From positions 1 to 49,093 of IMG/VR virus record IMGVR_UViG_3300006919_000089: 49,093 nucleotides of DNA, one strand, 5' to 3'. Below, piece after piece: positions 1 to 10,131 of the stretch. The translations under genes and the position numbers were made by a program. The first letter of the stretch is position 1; every line of letters begins with the position of its first letter. The stretch comes from a virus. The notes under the pieces are model-generated. The model did not search any database and was not told where the DNA came from. It was given only the letters and a program-made list of their open reading frames with translations.

Positions 1-291
1 CCTATTAGGATTTTCTTTTTTTAATTTTTCTAATCTATCTTTTAATCTTTGCTGGCCAGTAAATTCTCCTTTTAATGTAGTGTTTACCCCAGTGTTATAT
101 ATTTCCTCATATAAAGATTCTAATAAATTTAAATCATTTCCGTCTTTATATTTTTTTATAATTCTTTTTACCTCATCTAATGTATTTCCTTCCTCTCCTG
201 TAGTAACCCAACCAGAGCTTGTAAATTTCCCTATTGATTCAAATAACTTTTGAGCATCTTTTTTTGCTATTTCTTTGCTTATATCTGCCAT
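1..291 (-). CDS. Partial hypothetical protein, C-terminus off the left edge
   Basis: An open frame of 97 codons starts at 291 (MADISKEIAKKDAQKLFE) and runs off the window without a stop. Its ATG shares one base with the stop of the upstream gene (TAATG), which supports the start and co-transcription with the virion genes. The sequence is charged and probably helical, with a GW-then-acidic stretch followed by two amphipathic helices ending in Lys/Glu-rich residues. The helix pattern loosely recalls annexin-like repeats seen in some phage cargo proteins, but this is a weak visual resemblance. Function unknown; likely a virion or internal protein by position. Confidence 0.7.
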   Translation of the reverse strand, partial: MADISKEIAKKDAQKLFESIGKFTSSGWVTTGEEGNTLDEVKRIIKKYKDGNDLNLLESLYEEIYNTGVNTTLKGEFTGQQRLKDRLEKLKKENPNR

Positions 292-1487
292 TATGCCATT
301 CCGTTAGATTTCCACTTATTCATATTCTTTTTTACTACCTTAACTATAGTGTCGTCATCCATATCCATTTTAAATTGATCTGTAGCATGATCGTATATAC
401 CAGCACCTTTATTTGCTTTAAAAGGTAGCGCGCCCCCGCCCGCGTAGATAGTTCCTTCCGCATCTACAGGCATTGGGTTTCCTTTGTGTGTTTCTTCCCC
501 TGGAGTTATATTTCCTCCCTTCATAGCCATTCTAATTCTATTAGCAGCTGATTTATTGTTTCCACTAGCTATATCGTTTTCTAAATCATTCTGATCATTT
601 ACTATTAGCTCATTGCCCGTAAACTCAGCTACTATATTTTTTTCCATTTTCATTCCTTCATCTGCATAAGCTCTAGTATCGTAATTACCTCCGTATTGAT
701 TATCATACCTGCCCTGTCTTTCGTCATACATTTTTGTAAGTAAATCAGCCTGCATGTTGTCTCTCCCTTCTTTTACAGCTTCTGCTCTTTGCGTGTAAAT
801 ATCATCCTGTTGTTGTCTTATATCTTCTCCAGCTTGTTTTCTTGCCTTTCTAGCTTTCTTTCTTCCGCGCCCAGAAAGTAAACTTCCTACAAGCAAGCTT
901 CCTAGTGCAAGTCCTGGGTGCATACCTAATATGCTTGCACCTGCTGCACCAGTGCCACCAGCGGCTGTAAGCGGACCTATAAAACCTGCTGGAGCTGCTG
1001 CCGTTGTCATACCAAGTAGTGGGGCCAACGCTTGGCCAGCCATTACTGTACTACCAATAGTTCCTAAGCTTTCTCCAGTTGACCAATCATAAGGATTTTG
1101 ATTTCTTGTTGCTCCGTATAACATTGCAGCAGGGCCTAAACCTCCCATTGTTCCTGGTGCTCCTAAACTTGTTGCTGCTTTTTGTAAGTATGGAGATAAT
1201 TTTGTAGCCATAGTCCCATATTGCAAAGCTTGAGATCCCTTCATAAGTAAATTTTCACCTGTACTAAAGCCTGTGTTACTAGCCTGAGCAACAGGATCTA
1301 CTATATTTCTTCCTTCTCCTGTATAAATATTTCTAGCTGATCTTGGTGTATAGGCTCCAGATGAGTATGGATTAACAGGAGAATAATCCATTTTAACATT
1401 ACTTAAATTATTTCCAATATTAGAAAAATTAGTATTCAATAAATCTCCATATAATTTTGTAGCACCTATTATATCTGAATAAGCCAT
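291..1487 (-). CDS. Putative internal virion protein with Gly/Ala-rich hydrophobic core
   Basis: 398 residues (MAYSDIIGATKLYGDLL). Residues about 75-210 are Ala/Gly-rich and hydrophobic, as in membrane-interacting ejection or cargo proteins. A basic patch (GRGRKKARKARKQ) and a charged helical region follow. The C-terminal third contains NELIVNDQNDLE, a MAMKGGN segment and GTIYAGGGALPFK, patterns that recur in structural proteins of Bacteroidetes phages. It starts 10 bases after the stop of the very large stabilisation protein, in the same direction. I infer an internal or ejected virion protein; no catalytic motif is visible. Confidence 0.6.
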   Translation of the reverse strand: MAYSDIIGATKLYGDLLNTNFSNIGNNLSNVKMDYSPVNPYSSGAYTPRSARNIYTGEGRNIVDPVAQASNTGFSTGENLLMKGSQALQYGTMATKLSPYLQKAATSLGAPGTMGGLGPAAMLYGATRNQNPYDWSTGESLGTIGSTVMAGQALAPLLGMTTAAAPAGFIGPLTAAGGTGAAGASILGMHPGLALGSLLVGSLLSGRGRKKARKARKQAGEDIRQQQDDIYTQRAEAVKEGRDNMQADLLTKMYDERQGRYDNQYGGNYDTRAYADEGMKMEKNIVAEFTGNELIVNDQNDLENDIASGNNKSAANRIRMAMKGGNITPGEETHKGNPMPVDAEGTIYAGGGALPFKANKGAGIYDHATDQFKMDMDDDTIVKVVKKNMNKWKSNGMA

Positions 1488-1497
1488 AATTTATTTT

Positions 1498-4400
1498 TTA
1501 GTATGTTTGCCTATACTTTGCAAGCAATGCAAAGATATTAAATTTTTCTGTGGTTTTTGCACTATATTTTATTTTTGCATACGTTCCTCTTGTTCTTCTA
1601 GTGCTTTTTTCCGTTCTTAAAGGGCCTTTTAACACTCCGTCTATATATTTGTGAGCTTTTAAGCCTCCTATTTCTACCCAATCAATTTCAAATTCAGACG
1701 AGTCATTATCCGAAAGATCTATTCTAATTGATCTTATTATACAATCGTCATAAACCCCATCAGCATCTCCAATGCCAGCCATATCCCATTCTAAAATAAC
1801 AAAATCATTATCTATGCCTGAAGGGTCTCCAATATTTTGTTTTCTAGTTCCACTAAAATTAAGATTAAAATAATCGCCTCGTTTTCTTCTAATTGGATCA
1901 TAGCCATTAAAATAAACATCGCCTTGCCAGCCGCCTCCATCAGTAATTCTTTTAACCTTCATCCTTACAAGATTATTATATTTTCCAGGAAGATTTATTG
2001 CTTCTCCACCGCGAGGACTAATAAAAACTTGGTCTGTTGCAAATACTAAATTAATAGTAGACTGCCCAAGATTTATAACAGGACTTGTATATACAATTGT
2101 AGCCGCGTCTACAAAATGCCACCCCTCTGCTGTGTCATCAAAATCCCATCTTTTGTTAATTATTAATTGTTCAGATTCGTCTAATAATTCAGTTTTAAAA
2201 TCTAAAACGTTTTTTGCTGTAATTGTATCATGACTTATATCTGTAGTATAATCTACAAAACTAAAATCTACATTCTTAGGAGTCATTATAACTTCAAAAT
2301 TGTCAAAAATTTTACTATCAGCGGCTTGTGTATTTATAACTTTTTCTATATAGCTAATTTCGGGAACATCTTTAGTTCCTGAAAATATTACATCATGCGC
2401 TGTATATGGATTACTATTAGCGTCTAATTCAGTATTTCCAGTTACAGGAGAAGTTATACTTATAGTTCTTTTGTGTACATCGTCTTTTTTACCAAAAAAA
2501 TGTAATTTCTTTTGTTCTTCATGAATATCCCAAATCCACAAAGCTAAAGGATTACACCTTCTTTTTCTATAATAAATACTATCCATAGGGCCGTATGCAT
2601 CATAAGGAATGTTAGTATAAGATCCGCTAAATCCAGTTGTAGCATCAAAGTTTGCAATAGAAACTACATTTATTTCATTTTCTGGACATATTAAAAAAGA
2701 CCCTTGGCTTCCTGTTAGCCATTGTGGTGGAGCAACACTATACTTAGAGGTAAAAGCATTAACAGCCTCACTATAAACCAATGTTTCTGATATTCCTACT
2801 GGTTCTCCATGTGTACTACTACCCATAGTATGATTGTCATGCGTTCTTGCAAATCTTTGCCTTTTACTATTTTTATTCACAAATGTAGAGTTATGAAATG
2901 TAACAAGAAGCTCTTTGTTTTTAAAATCATAAACAGATACTATACCTAAAAAACTTAAAGGATTATCAGATAAATAGTTTCTGCTTCCGTCTGGTTTTTC
3001 AAAACTATCTAATTCCCCTAAATAAGCATCATGAAAAACAGGAGTGTTAGCTGGATGAACAACATTATAAGAACCACCAGTACCACTATTTGAATTACAA
3101 ATTTTATATGCCCTTTGCTCCCAATCTTTAATTATATATTTTAAATAATTTCTTTGACCTAAAGCATCCCCTAATGAAATAAGTTTTTCTGTATCATATT
3201 TAAATAGTCTACCAAAATTACTATCAACAAAATACATAGACTTTTCGCTTAGGGCTACACTAAATCTGTGCCTTGTTCCATATTTAGTTGATATATAAAT
3301 ATGATTTTCTACGGTTTCTCCTGTACCAGTAAATAATGACGTTCCTGCATCATCACTTAACATAGATAAAGGATTTACAAGTAATTTTGCAAAAGCAGAA
3401 TCTTGTAATACATATATTTCATTTTTAAAATTTATTATTCTATTAATCTCCCCGTATAAGCCTTCCATATCATGGAATTGATTTATAGGAAATTGCCTAA
3501 AAGCATCTGCTGTTTGGCCCAATATTTTTGTATTAGAATAAGCAATTTCATATGGAAGATTTAAACTGTCATTAAAATTTTCTTCATCTACAACAAGCCC
3601 AGATTTAATTGTGTTTTGCTGAGAATAAACACTATTGTATAGCCAGTCATTACTATATGGAGCTTGATTCATATCTTTTCCTACAACAGTATCTCCAGCA
3701 TTTAAAGTTAATCCGCTTCTCATGTCTGTATTTACATATGACTCTATAGGAAAAACCTGAAATCTAGAAGCTGATTTTTTCATATAAGGACTAGATGTTT
3801 TTTGATGAGAATACAAATTAACAAATGTATCTCCGCCAAACACTTGAGATATATGCCCTTGACTAGAACCTACTGAATCTCCTACTGGATGAAAATTTCC
3901 ACAAGGAATATATCTAGTTTTGTCTATAGACCCTTTATTATATCCACCATAAGGAACTACGTTTCTTACAATAGAGCATAAGTATTTAAAAGGAACTCTA
4001 TCGCTTCCTGATGCGCCAACATGATCTCCTTCTCCGTGATCTTCAGTTCCTAAACTAGCTCCTCCAAAAGCTCTGGTAGATGGCCTGTCTATATAACCAG
4101 ACCTTATAGGGTAGTCAGCATAACTATTGTAGTTATTTGGAGTTATACTAGGGGCATAATTGCCATTTTCATCTAGACCTAACCAATGCGATTGAGTGTA
4201 TAAAGCAGAAACATTTATAGGTGCAAACCAAGAGGAGTAATAACGATCTGGTCTATATTCAAAATAAGAGTCACTTAGTGCGCCAGAGGTAATGTTATTA
4301 GTATTAGAATGCTTTCTAACTACAGAACACCTAGTATCCATTTCAATTAAAATACTTCTTAACCCCATTTGTATAGTAGATACAGTGTCATATGTGTAAT

Positions 4401-7400
4401 CTTCTTCAAGTACTGATGCTTTTTGAGGATCTGCCGCTGTAATTCCTTCATTTGCAGGAAGGGATGGTGATATAGCAGCAAAAACATGATATCTAGACCA
4501 AGTAGGAACATGGTGGTATAAAGCACAAAATCCTAAAGTATTATTAGAAAACCCAGAAACATGACCATCTTTAACTCTTTTAGATACTTTAAAAAAACCA
4601 TTTGGAACTATTTCTCCGTCAGAAATTTCTTTAGAGTTTGATATAGGTAATTGCCACCCATAATTATATTTTGGCCTACTATACATGTCTCCTCCATGAG
4701 AAGCGCCAGCAAATCTTCCTCCGTCTATTTCCATTCCAATACCAAAATAAGGATCATAAGAAACATATTTCCCTATAAGGATACTATAATCTTTATCTAT
4801 GTCTTTTCTTGTTGAAAAAGCTAAAGCCTCATTTAAAGTGCAATCTGTTTGCTGTGGCTCCCACCTCATTGTTTCACTATTACTTTCCCAACTATGAGTA
4901 TTTTCGCCATCATTATTAGCCGCCCCTCTTTTATCAACAGTCACGCCATTCCATCTACTAGAATAAGGATTGATTGTGCCAGGCTTATCTTTATATCTTA
5001 CTTCATTAGAAAGCTTTAAAACATCATCTATTCTTAACATATCTCCTTCCCTGTAAACATATGGTCTTATCCCAAATGCACTATCAGGAGCGTCTAAAGT
5101 AAACACACTACCACTTACTTCTTTTCGTGCTTTTCTTTGATAATGCTCTTCAAATTGGTTATTAGTAGGATTGACAAAAAAATAAGACAGTTTATCATGA
5201 CTTCCAAAATAACCAGAATGTCTGTAGTGCCTTCCAAATGTTCCAGGCCCGCTTAACCAAGGAATTATATTATTATCTCCCGTTGCTCTGGCGTGGTTAG
5301 CGCCACTCATAGCACTATTTATCTTTCTATCATCTTCTCTTTCTGGCCAATAAAACACTTTACCCGCTGTATTTCCTCCAGTTGTTGCCGTTCCATCAGA
5401 AACATTGTCATCAAAAAATGCTAGGTGAGAGTTTTCAGCAAGACCTAAATATCCGTTTAAATAAGTATCATATTCTGGTTGTTCTGGAAATGAAGGGGTT
5501 ATGTTTCCTCCCGAATTATCAATCCATTGATTTACAAAAACAGGATCTCCCCCAAAAGCATCATTGTCTTTATCAGAAAATCTAATTTTAGAATATCCGT
5601 ATTTTTGTCCTAATTTTGCGCTACCATATTGTACTGTTTGATTTAAAAGACCTTGTTGTACAACTCTTCTATCTTCTTCTTTTCTTTCTGCTCTTACAAC
5701 CCTAAATCCAGATATTTTTTTTACAACTTCATCAGGAATTATAAATTCAAAAGCTACATATAAATCAAATAAATGATGTGTATCATCGTGTGCAGCAGCT
5801 CCAGGTCCACCTCTATCTGCTTGATGCGCTGGAACAGCCCTTGCCCTACCTGCGGCACCTTGAGTTGCTGGATGGCCATTATTAGGAAGAACAGCATTTT
5901 GCTGACCATTAGAACGTATATACGCTTCTAATTTTTGTGTACTATTAGTAAGCCTAGCGCTAAACCATTCAACATCTGGGGGAGGAACAGTATGACCATA
6001 AATATAAGAAATTCTATGATCGTTTATCATTGCGTGCGAATGAATGTTTTGGGTACCAACTAATGAGTCCGTTCCACCAATCATCATATCTGTTGCTCTA
6101 AATGGACTATAAGGCAATGAAGTTACAGGAAGGTATGATCTTTTTATATTGACCATTCTTAAAATATCGTACTGATGTGGAGTTTCTATATCTCCAATCC
6201 ATAAAACATTTCCAGGAGATCCATTTAAATCGTAAGTTTGAACTCCAAATCTATAAACCTCTCCTCTTTGATAGCCTCGTTTATCTCCAGATAAATGCGG
6301 ATCTTTTGACCCTCCTAAAGACATAGATGTTTTAAATTTAGTATTACCTGATGAAGAAGAAACAAGACCATCACCAAGAAAATCTTGAAACTCAGTAACT
6401 AGCTCTTCTCCATTGCTAGTTGAAGATATAAAAGGGGCATTAAATGCGTTTTGAGATTGATCTCCTATTTTTTCTTGAACTCCAAATGATACACGACAAC
6501 CGCCTAATTCATTAGTTGCATAGTTAAAACTTTCTGCTCCACAAGTCATTCTATCAGCAAGATACTTGTAAGTAAGTTTATTGCAATATATTCCGCTTAC
6601 TCCTCCAGCGGTATTACTAGCACCTCCAGATCTTTGGTTTGATATAGCTGTTGTCCATAAAGGAACATTTTTTGTACCGTCATAATTTACATGATCTAAT
6701 TCTCCAGAAGCAGGATACATTCCATTTGGATCTCCTAAAAGCTCTCCATAACCACATGAAAAACCATAATCATCTGTTACACCATAATCATATATACCGC
6801 TATTAACTTCTGAGACAGTTCCACTAATTGATTGATAATGTTTAACCTGAGGGTCATTAGTAGTAAGTATTGCGTCTAGTTCATTTGCACCAGCATTAAG
6901 TCTATTATACCTCAAAGCTTTAACATTCCATTCTTTTTCAGAAATAAAATTTCTTTTTTGTCTTAAATTAGCTGCAAATAATATATTGTCTTTAATTGCT
7001 ATATCTTTACAAACATCAAAAGTATTAGACTCTATTAATATTTCTTCTAAACCATTGTCTATTTCGTTGTTCCAACTTGTATGCTGAAACGTAGATTTAG
7101 TGCCGCTTATTTGATTTCTTGCAATAACAGCAACTCTTGGGGGAAAATTTAATTCATCATAAAATAAAGCATACAATTCTATATAGGCAAAATTAACATC
7201 TATATCTTCAATATTAATTTGAAATCCTTGTGTTCCTAAATTTCCCTTTGGACCACCTGCATATGTAGTAGAGTTTCCAAAAGATTGATCTGAAACTTGA
7301 TACATATTACTAAGAGGGGAAAAGGTTGATTGCCCTCCATTATCATCAATGTATTTATAACAATATTGATAAACCCCTACAGGTAAAGACCCAAACAAAG

Positions 7401-8142
7401 TAGTGTCTAATACAGGCTGAGAAGGATTCATTAAAGGAGTTATATCTAAAGATGTTAGCTCTAAAAGATCCAGATTATTTTGTTTTATATTTAGAGTTCT
7501 TAATGAATTTTTATTGTCAGTCCAATAAATTCTAGAAATATTATCATTTTCTACAATATGTTCTATTCTAACAGGAACATCTAAGTCCATATTTAAATCT
7601 GGATATTGGCCTTCAATAGAATAACAAACTCTAAGATCCGTAACTTTTTTAACTTTAAATTCATGATCAAAATCAACCATTAAAAATATAGTTCTATCTT
7701 TTTCTTCTGCAAAAGGAGTACCACCACCTCTATTCCATTCAAATCTACCAACTATCATTAATAGTAATTGATTTGCATAAGAAACATGACCAACAATAGA
7801 ACACCTATTAGATAGCTCTAAATTATCTAATGCCGATATGTCATCATTTGGCCCCCTATCATAAAATGTTGGATATGAAAAACCAAATTGTGGCTGGTCA
7901 GGCAGTGTATCTATATAAAATGTTGCTAAATCAACAAACAGGCTATTACCATTTATATTTTCTACTGTAAATGTATCCCCTTCTGAATTAGTTAATCTAA
8001 CATTTTTAGCATCAGTATAACTTCCTTCTAATTGAAAATGCGGGTCTAGATCACTAACCATTCCATGAGTAAAGCTTTCTGGTTTAGAAACTCCTGTTTT
8101 TGGAGAGCCTGCTCTATTCTCTTGTCTATTTTTTTTTGCCAT
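1498..8142 (-). CDS. Giant tail stabilisation / muzzle-like protein
   Basis: 2,214 residues, the largest gene here. The N-terminus after a basic start (MAKKNRQENRAG) reads FTHGMVSDLDPHFQLEGSY, then NVRLTNSEGD and ENINGNSL. This arrangement of a GM-x-D-x-D segment, the tyrosine of a GSY/GTY turn and an E-N-x-x-G-N box typifies phage stabilisation proteins related to P22 gp10 and the muzzle protein of crAss-like phages. Around residue 255, GVYQYCYKYIDDNGG and STFSPLSN fit the same family (x-Y-x-Y-x-Y-x-D-x-x-G...S-P-x-S). The rest is Asn/Gly/Tyr-rich beta-type sequence. It should sit at the distal end of a short tail. It starts 2 bases after the stop of the ring/adaptor-like gene. Family assignment is by pattern; length exceeds the usual stabilisation protein. 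Confidence 0.7.
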   Translation of the reverse strand: MAKKNRQENRAGSPKTGVSKPESFTHGMVSDLDPHFQLEGSYTDAKNVRLTNSEGDTFTVENINGNSLFVDLATFYIDTLPDQPQFGFSYPTFYDRGPNDDISALDNLELSNRCSIVGHVSYANQLLLMIVGRFEWNRGGGTPFAEEKDRTIFLMVDFDHEFKVKKVTDLRVCYSIEGQYPDLNMDLDVPVRIEHIVENDNISRIYWTDNKNSLRTLNIKQNNLDLLELTSLDITPLMNPSQPVLDTTLFGSLPVGVYQYCYKYIDDNGGQSTFSPLSNMYQVSDQSFGNSTTYAGGPKGNLGTQGFQINIEDIDVNFAYIELYALFYDELNFPPRVAVIARNQISGTKSTFQHTSWNNEIDNGLEEILIESNTFDVCKDIAIKDNILFAANLRQKRNFISEKEWNVKALRYNRLNAGANELDAILTTNDPQVKHYQSISGTVSEVNSGIYDYGVTDDYGFSCGYGELLGDPNGMYPASGELDHVNYDGTKNVPLWTTAISNQRSGGASNTAGGVSGIYCNKLTYKYLADRMTCGAESFNYATNELGGCRVSFGVQEKIGDQSQNAFNAPFISSTSNGEELVTEFQDFLGDGLVSSSSGNTKFKTSMSLGGSKDPHLSGDKRGYQRGEVYRFGVQTYDLNGSPGNVLWIGDIETPHQYDILRMVNIKRSYLPVTSLPYSPFRATDMMIGGTDSLVGTQNIHSHAMINDHRISYIYGHTVPPPDVEWFSARLTNSTQKLEAYIRSNGQQNAVLPNNGHPATQGAAGRARAVPAHQADRGGPGAAAHDDTHHLFDLYVAFEFIIPDEVVKKISGFRVVRAERKEEDRRVVQQGLLNQTVQYGSAKLGQKYGYSKIRFSDKDNDAFGGDPVFVNQWIDNSGGNITPSFPEQPEYDTYLNGYLGLAENSHLAFFDDNVSDGTATTGGNTAGKVFYWPEREDDRKINSAMSGANHARATGDNNIIPWLSGPGTFGRHYRHSGYFGSHDKLSYFFVNPTNNQFEEHYQRKARKEVSGSVFTLDAPDSAFGIRPYVYREGDMLRIDDVLKLSNEVRYKDKPGTINPYSSRWNGVTVDKRGAANNDGENTHSWESNSETMRWEPQQTDCTLNEALAFSTRKDIDKDYSILIGKYVSYDPYFGIGMEIDGGRFAGASHGGDMYSRPKYNYGWQLPISNSKEISDGEIVPNGFFKVSKRVKDGHVSGFSNNTLGFCALYHHVPTWSRYHVFAAISPSLPANEGITAADPQKASVLEEDYTYDTVSTIQMGLRSILIEMDTRCSVVRKHSNTNNITSGALSDSYFEYRPDRYYSSWFAPINVSALYTQSHWLGLDENGNYAPSITPNNYNSYADYPIRSGYIDRPSTRAFGGASLGTEDHGEGDHVGASGSDRVPFKYLCSIVRNVVPYGGYNKGSIDKTRYIPCGNFHPVGDSVGSSQGHISQVFGGDTFVNLYSHQKTSSPYMKKSASRFQVFPIESYVNTDMRSGLTLNAGDTVVGKDMNQAPYSNDWLYNSVYSQQNTIKSGLVVDEENFNDSLNLPYEIAYSNTKILGQTADAFRQFPINQFHDMEGLYGEINRIINFKNEIYVLQDSAFAKLLVNPLSMLSDDAGTSLFTGTGETVENHIYISTKYGTRHRFSVALSEKSMYFVDSNFGRLFKYDTEKLISLGDALGQRNYLKYIIKDWEQRAYKICNSNSGTGGSYNVVHPANTPVFHDAYLGELDSFEKPDGSRNYLSDNPLSFLGIVSVYDFKNKELLVTFHNSTFVNKNSKRQRFARTHDNHTMGSSTHGEPVGISETLVYSEAVNAFTSKYSVAPPQWLTGSQGSFLICPENEINVVSIANFDATTGFSGSYTNIPYDAYGPMDSIYYRKRRCNPLALWIWDIHEEQKKLHFFGKKDDVHKRTISITSPVTGNTELDANSNPYTAHDVIFSGTKDVPEISYIEKVINTQAADSKIFDNFEVIMTPKNVDFSFVDYTTDISHDTITAKNVLDFKTELLDESEQLIINKRWDFDDTAEGWHFVDAATIVYTSPVINLGQSTINLVFATDQVFISPRGGEAINLPGKYNNLVRMKVKRITDGGGWQGDVYFNGYDPIRRKRGDYFNLNFSGTRKQNIGDPSGIDNDFVILEWDMAGIGDADGVYDDCIIRSIRIDLSDNDSSEFEIDWVEIGGLKAHKYIDGVLKGPLRTEKSTRRTRGTYAKIKYSAKTTEKFNIFALLAKYRQTY

Positions 8143-8143
8143 T

Positions 8144-9280
8144 TTACTGGTTTAATAAATTACTACCATCGTTGCTTATAGGCACTAATGTGTTCCACAT
8201 GCTTCCTATTTGTGACAATTCTTCTGAAGTAGGCATTCCATCATCTCCTCTAGCCTTACCACATAAATAATACCATCTTTTTTCTAGTTCTTTTACAATG
8301 TACTGCGGAAGCTCTCCATTATAAAATTTTATTAATTTAGTTTGCCACATTATATACTGGGCTACTGCTGTCTCGTGACCTTCTTTAATTTTAGGCCAAC
8401 CTCTTAAATCTACAGGATAAGCCAAATAGACTATTGTAATTTCATCCAAACCATCGTGCTGTATATTTAATCTGTTACCCTCTATGTAATACCTAAATGC
8501 TTTTTGCTCAGAATCATCTGTTGTTTTTCCAACTCTACCTCTATGAATAGCAGAAGTTTTTTTAATAGAGGCATGTTCAAAATCAGAATCATCAGTACCA
8601 ACCCGAACTGCTAATAATTTAATATTATTTTCTGGAAGAGTAATTTGTTGATTTCTATAAATTCCTTTTCCTCCTGTTAAAGTTAATCCGCTTACCTTAG
8701 CATTAGGAGTGTCTGAAGAAAGTGTAAATTCATTTCCTTGTGGGCCTATTTCTTTCATTGTAATAGTTAAAACCCCTGTAGTGGTATTCATGCTATAAGT
8801 TGCTACATTTAAAGCTTCTGGAAAATTAAATATAGCATACCAAGGTTTTGTAGTTGTATTATTTCCAGAAGTAGAATTTCCCTCTAAATGATTTATTAAT
8901 CCACGAGAAGAGTTAGGGAAAAGAGTACTATTGTCTAAAGTTTCAGCTAAAGTTGATCCTCGCTCAATTTCATTTGGTCCTAACGACAAACCTATGTTTG
9001 TATTTCCAGGGCTGTTACTTCCATTTCTAAAATATAATTTTACGCCATTTAAAGTAATTGAGTCTCCTGGCGATGGATTAGCAGCAAATGTTATTGTTCC
9101 TGTAGCTTGAGCTCCACTTGCATCATATGTAGATTCTTTTTGTACAAATGTTTCTCTACTTCCTATAAGTTTTTCAGCCTCATAAGACCATTCTATCCAA
9201 TCATTTGTATAATTAGAAAAATCTTTTAATCCTAAATTTCTAGCTACAGTTGTAAAAACTCTATCTATATGTGTATGCAT
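8144..9280 (-). CDS. Ring/adaptor-like neck protein with an inserted beta domain
   Basis: 378 residues. The flanks (MHTHIDRVFTTVARNLGL, DWIEWSYEAEKLIGSRETFV and, at the end, ITIVYLAYPVDLRGWPKI, GHETAVAQYIMWQTKLIKF, ELEKRWYYLCGKARGD) are helical and resemble neck-ring or adaptor proteins of short-tailed Bacteroidetes phages. Between residues about 55 and 205 sits a Thr/Gly/Asn-rich beta segment beginning TGTITFAANPSPGDSITLNG, a phrase common in phage tail and baseplate domains. This looks like a domain inserted into the helical ring fold. It lies between the decoration-like gene at 9292 and the giant stabilisation gene, as expected for a connector. Confidence 0.55.
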   Translation of the reverse strand: MHTHIDRVFTTVARNLGLKDFSNYTNDWIEWSYEAEKLIGSRETFVQKESTYDASGAQATGTITFAANPSPGDSITLNGVKLYFRNGSNSPGNTNIGLSLGPNEIERGSTLAETLDNSTLFPNSSRGLINHLEGNSTSGNNTTTKPWYAIFNFPEALNVATYSMNTTTGVLTITMKEIGPQGNEFTLSSDTPNAKVSGLTLTGGKGIYRNQQITLPENNIKLLAVRVGTDDSDFEHASIKKTSAIHRGRVGKTTDDSEQKAFRYYIEGNRLNIQHDGLDEITIVYLAYPVDLRGWPKIKEGHETAVAQYIMWQTKLIKFYNGELPQYIVKELEKRWYYLCGKARGDDGMPTSEELSQIGSMWNTLVPISNDGSNLLNQ

Positions 9281-9291
9281 ATTTGTTTATT

Positions 9292-9756
9292 TTATACAGA
9301 AGCAATAAAAACTTCTAGTTGATGACTAGCAACTCCTTTTACTTTTAAAGCGGTAGCATTATCTAATGTTGATCCTCCATTACCCCCTTCTACAGTTGTT
9401 CCTGTATACATAATACTACTGTTTGCAGCAACAGATGTGTAACCAGCATCAGAATCTTCATCGTCTAACCCTACTTGTAACGCATCAGTTCCGTCTAAAT
9501 TAGTTACCCTGATGTATCTTACGTCAGCTCTTACAAAAGCACCATCAGCAGTTGTACTTCCAAAAGTAGCCACTTCAGTTAAATTTGTATTTGCTAATTT
9601 TATTACTCTTTTAGATGTATTTACAATACTACCAAAAGTATGTGTATAGGTTTGAGCAAAATCTAAATTATCTGAAGATCCATTGTCATGCCCTATAGCT
9701 AATGCTTCTGTTATTGTTACTGTCAGCGTTGCCGCATTCAAATCAGTATCCGCCAT
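9292..9756 (-). CDS. Small beta-rich decoration-type virion protein
   Basis: 154 residues, Thr/Ala/Asp-rich and predicted all-beta. It contains RYIRVTNLDGTDALQVGLDDED followed by SSIMYTGT, the pattern of a strand with a conserved N-L-D turn, a second strand, and a strand after a small polar loop. The same pattern occurs in the proteins at 45076 and, more weakly, at 44626. It lies amid neck genes, 12 bases from the ring-like gene and 5 bases from the next gene upstream. It is likely a capsid or tail surface protein; no enzyme motif is seen. Confidence 0.55.
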   Translation of the reverse strand: MADTDLNAATLTVTITEALAIGHDNGSSDNLDFAQTYTHTFGSIVNTSKRVIKLANTNLTEVATFGSTTADGAFVRADVRYIRVTNLDGTDALQVGLDDEDSDAGYTSVAANSSIMYTGTTVEGGNGGSTLDNATALKVKGVASHQLEVFIASV

Positions 9757-9761
9757 ATTTT

Positions 9762-10127
9762 CTAATTTTTATTTATTAATTTTTTTGAATACCCTAAAGG
9801 CATTATTTTACAATTTCTATATTTTGTAGGCCTCACCCATACTAATTTTTTATAATAGTCATCTAAAATAGGGACTTTATAAAATACCGTTTCTCCCGTT
9901 TCTTTTGTAGCCTCATTATCCACTCTTACATGAAAAGCTCTTTTATGAGGTTTTTCGTCCAAATATACATAACCCATTTGATTAGGTAAATACACTTGAT
10001 GATTTCTTATAGTAATATCTCTTACAAGTATTTCAAAAAATCTTTTAATAATACTATAATATAATTTATAATCAATATTTTTATAAAGCATAATTTTAAC
10101 ATGCTTATAAATATCTTTTATTGGCAT
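9762..10127 (-). CDS. Small conserved phage structural-region protein (basic)
   Basis: 121 residues with the ATG start MPIKDIYKHVKIMLYK. A longer version would need a GTG at 10154 and would overlap the previous gene by 23 bases, so I prefer this start. The layout YKLYYSIIKRFFEILVRDI, then VYLPNQMGYVYL, then a basic C-terminus resembles a family of small proteins found in Bacteroidetes phage virion clusters (a helix pair followed by a V-x-L-P-x-x-x-G hairpin). Function is not established; nucleic-acid binding or a connector role are both possible given the charge. Confidence 0.6.
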   Translation of the reverse strand: MPIKDIYKHVKIMLYKNIDYKLYYSIIKRFFEILVRDITIRNHQVYLPNQMGYVYLDEKPHKRAFHVRVDNEATKETGETVFYKVPILDDYYKKLVWVRPTKYRNCKIMPLGYSKKLINKN

Positions 10128-10131
10128 ATAT

